From Bacteroidales bacterium (GTDB lineage Bacteria; Bacteroidota; Bacteroidia; Bacteroidales; JAIOZK01), in contig JAIPBS010000001.1 in assembly GCA_021738625.1 (NCBI GenBank), positions 124,001-188,000 on the forward strand: 64,000 bases of DNA, in the 5' to 3' direction. Every line of letters begins with the position of its first letter. Position 1 is the stretch's first letter. Under the pieces are notes generated by a model. The model was not told the origin of the DNA and ran no database searches. It saw only the letters and a program-made list of their open reading frames with translations. Both the position numbers and the translations under genes were made by a program. Shown here piece by piece: positions 62,315-64,000 of this stretch.

Positions 62315-63529
62315 TTAATTATTATTTTGATTCTGGAACGCATCAAAGTCGAAATGCAGCGTAAACCGCAAGGTGTTTTCCAGCGGATTTTGCTGTTCAA
62401 GCGGGATCAGGTATGCAAAGTCAAGCCCGAACACGTTATAGCGTAAACCTGCGCCCAGGGTGAAAAATTTGCGATTGCCCTTGGTTCTGTCTTCATAGAA
62501 GAAACCGCCCCGAACTGCAAATTGCTTGTCATACCAGTATTCAGCACCGAATCCGTAATAAAACTCACGCATTTCCTCGCTGAATCCTTCGGGGGCGTCA
62601 TAAAACGATTGAAGCATCCCCTGAATAACAGATACGTTAGGGTCCTTTCCTTTTGCAATCACCCGGTCTCCGTCGGGGCCAATAATAGGCTGGCCGTTCT
62701 TATCCAGAGCATAAACCGGCGGGGTGGGCACCAGCAACTTGTTCACATCAACCATAAAAGAAAGTTCGTTATAGTCGTCAAGCTCCAGTTTAACAGAAGG
62801 CCCGAAACGCAAATTGGTAGGAATGAAGTCCTTCTCAATATTGGCTGCACTATATGAAATCTTGTTACCGATATTCGAGATGATCAGTCCCCATGCCAGC
62901 TCGGCGTTCACATCAAACAGATCAACATCTTTGCGCCAGTATAGCGACACGTCAGCTGCAATGGATGTACCGGCAGTTGTTTCGGCGCCCTGCACAAACT
63001 GACCCAGGGTCAGGTTGGAGTATATAAATCGTGCACTGACCGCACCACTGAGATTATTCGACAATTTTCTTGAGTAAGTACCGGTAAAGGCAAATTCATT
63101 CGGCTTTACAGGGAAACCCTGATCCTCGGCACTTTGCCTGAAAATAATTTCTCCAAGTGTGAAATATCTTAAGGAAAAACCCACCGCCTGATTTTTATCC
63201 AGCTTATAGAAAAATGACAGATAGGCCAAATTGATATCGTTAACGAGTTTCCTGAGCCAGGGGCTGTATGACATGGCAAAGCCCATCTTCTTGTCGAGGA
63301 AAGCCAGTTTTGCGGCATTCCAGTATATGGAGTTCGCATCGGGAGAGGAAGAAACCCCTGCATCACCCATAGCGCCGCCACGTGCATCCGGGGCAATGGT
63401 GAGAAAAGGTACTGCTGTTGTGATGGTATTTAGATTTTTTCCGCTCAACTGATGGTATTCGGGATCATCCTGTGCGTTCAACTGGATCGAAAGGGCGAGG
63501 GCGCCCAAGAAAACTAATACTCTTTTCAT
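62315..63529 (-). CDS. porV: Type IX secretion system outer-membrane protein PorV
   Basis: A 404-residue FadL-like barrel with a signal peptide (MKRVLVFLGALALSIQLNAQ). Conserved PorV segments are TTAVPFLTIAPDARGGAMGDAGV, SSPDANSIYWNAAKLAF and GFAMSYSPWLRKLVNDINLAYL, each in separate blocks. Late strands AVRGGFFYEDRTKGNRKF and GLDFAYLIPL follow. PorV binds the sorting tail of cargo and shuttles it from the SprA translocon to the PorU sortase. The porU gene lies directly upstream, as in many Bacteroidetes. Confidence 0.95.
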   Translation of the reverse strand: MKRVLVFLGALALSIQLNAQDDPEYHQLSGKNLNTITTAVPFLTIAPDARGGAMGDAGVSSSPDANSIYWNAAKLAFLDKKMGFAMSYSPWLRKLVNDINLAYLSFFYKLDKNQAVGFSLRYFTLGEIIFRQSAEDQGFPVKPNEFAFTGTYSRKLSNNLSGAVSARFIYSNLTLGQFVQGAETTAGTSIAADVSLYWRKDVDLFDVNAELAWGLIISNIGNKISYSAANIEKDFIPTNLRFGPSVKLELDDYNELSFMVDVNKLLVPTPPVYALDKNGQPIIGPDGDRVIAKGKDPNVSVIQGMLQSFYDAPEGFSEEMREFYYGFGAEYWYDKQFAVRGGFFYEDRTKGNRKFFTLGAGLRYNVFGLDFAYLIPLEQQNPLENTLRFTLHFDFDAFQNQNNN

Positions 63530-63599
63530 TACGGATTGTTTAATTCGAATTTATGCTTGAAATTTTAGAGTAATAAACGGTTCATATATTTTATTATTG

Positions 63600-64000
63600 T
63601 TACCTGATTAAAACCATTTTACCTGAGGCCTGGGTGGAGTAGCCCAAGTCATTTCTAAGGATAACATTGTAGATGTATGTGCCGCCGGGCAGTTTCGCAC
63701 CCCGGTCGCCCGTACCGTTCCAAACAATTGTTGTCATGCCGGGATCATCGTTTACGGGTTTTATGATATTTTTAACAAATTCCCCGTTCAAAGCGAATAT
63801 CTTAATCTCCACTTCTTCAACACCATTTGCCGTACCTGTGTTGAATGTGAAACGGGTTTGATCATAAAACGGATTGGGGTAATTCCTGAGTTCGGCAACG
63901 CTAAAGTCGGATCCTCCAGACACCACGAAATCGATCGTTGCCACAGATGAATTGTTATAAAGATCCCAGGCTTTCACTTCAAGGGTATGCGGACCTTCGC
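63600..64000 (-). CDS. porU: Type IX secretion sortase PorU, C-terminal end (5' part outside window)
   Basis: The frame is open to the right edge and ends at 63600, giving about 133 codons. The segment reads PHTLEVKAWDLYNNSS, then ELRNYPNPFYDQTRFTF, IFALNGEFVKNI and GGTYIYNVILRN, which matches the C-terminal domain of PorU, the gingipain-like sortase. The GTG at 63977 is internal, not the start. The catalytic domain lies outside the window. Position before porV supports the call. Confidence 0.85.
   Translation of the reverse strand, partial: EGPHTLEVKAWDLYNNSSVATIDFVVSGGSDFSVAELRNYPNPFYDQTRFTFNTGTANGVEEVEIKIFALNGEFVKNIIKPVNDDPGMTTIVWNGTGDRGAKLPGGTYIYNVILRNDLGYSTQASGKMVLIR

Overview
The window comes from a member of the Bacteroidetes (probably Bacteroidales-like). 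The evidence is a type IX secretion system (PorU, PorV, a Plug protein and two proteins with type IX sorting tails), Na+-translocating NQR, TamL-type outer-membrane lipoprotein assembly, and TAnnTTTG-type -7 promoter boxes with few Shine-Dalgarno sites. LytS/LytTR two-component pairs and many lipoproteins fit the same picture. Coding density is high, but several intergenic regions hold repeats that look like traces of small mobile or slippage elements.

Positions 1-16,400 are the most unusual region. A beta-propeller/caspase protein runs in from the left edge. It is followed by an insertion-like patch: a DUF4143-type ATPase, the 24-codon tail of a lost second caspase gene, and a 5'-truncated ATPase copy. 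Next comes a cluster of an ECF sigma factor, an anti-sigma/TPR membrane protein, a 1268-residue secreted TPR protein with one dead and one intact caspase domain, a small secreted Cys/Tyr-rich protein, a secreted TPR protein, an HtrA/trypsin-like PDZ protease, a metacaspase with a probable DUF4384 region, a CHASE2 membrane sensor and a secreted FecR-like/TPR protein. Almost all carry export signals or membrane segments, so I infer a sigma-controlled envelope protease system. It is the best candidate here for an undescribed system.

Positions 16,500-24,700 hold RadC, the rpsF-rpsR-rplI ribosomal operon, a LiaF-like/LytS/LytTR sensory operon, an SGNH hydrolase, a TrmH-type rRNA methyltransferase, a small cysteine-rich membrane protein that may be an NqrM-like factor, and a RelE/ParE-type toxin-antitoxin pair. 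Positions 24,700-29,200 encode two paralogous YCF48/BNR-repeat proteins with type IX sorting tails. Positions 29,280-36,290 are nqrABCDEF plus apbE on the minus strand. The T9SS Plug gene, an FtsX/MacB-type permease and upp follow.

Positions 39,950-46,560 are a seven-gene minus-strand operon whose genes nearly all overlap: alpha/alpha-barrel protein, AMP-forming ligase, acyl carrier protein, GNAT, AAC(3)-like acetyltransferase, polysaccharide deacetylase and a second GNAT/FemAB-like protein. It looks like a glycan acylation or decoration pathway. Then come dnaX, an M13 lipoprotein peptidase, a PlsC-like acyltransferase, tRNA-Val(TAC) followed by a curious tRNA-derived element, a second AAA ATPase between direct repeats, a beta-barrel protein, a second LytS/LytTR pair, a TylF-like methyltransferase, TamL, a RecD-like helicase, a secreted protein, ispF, porV and the 3' end of porU at the right edge.
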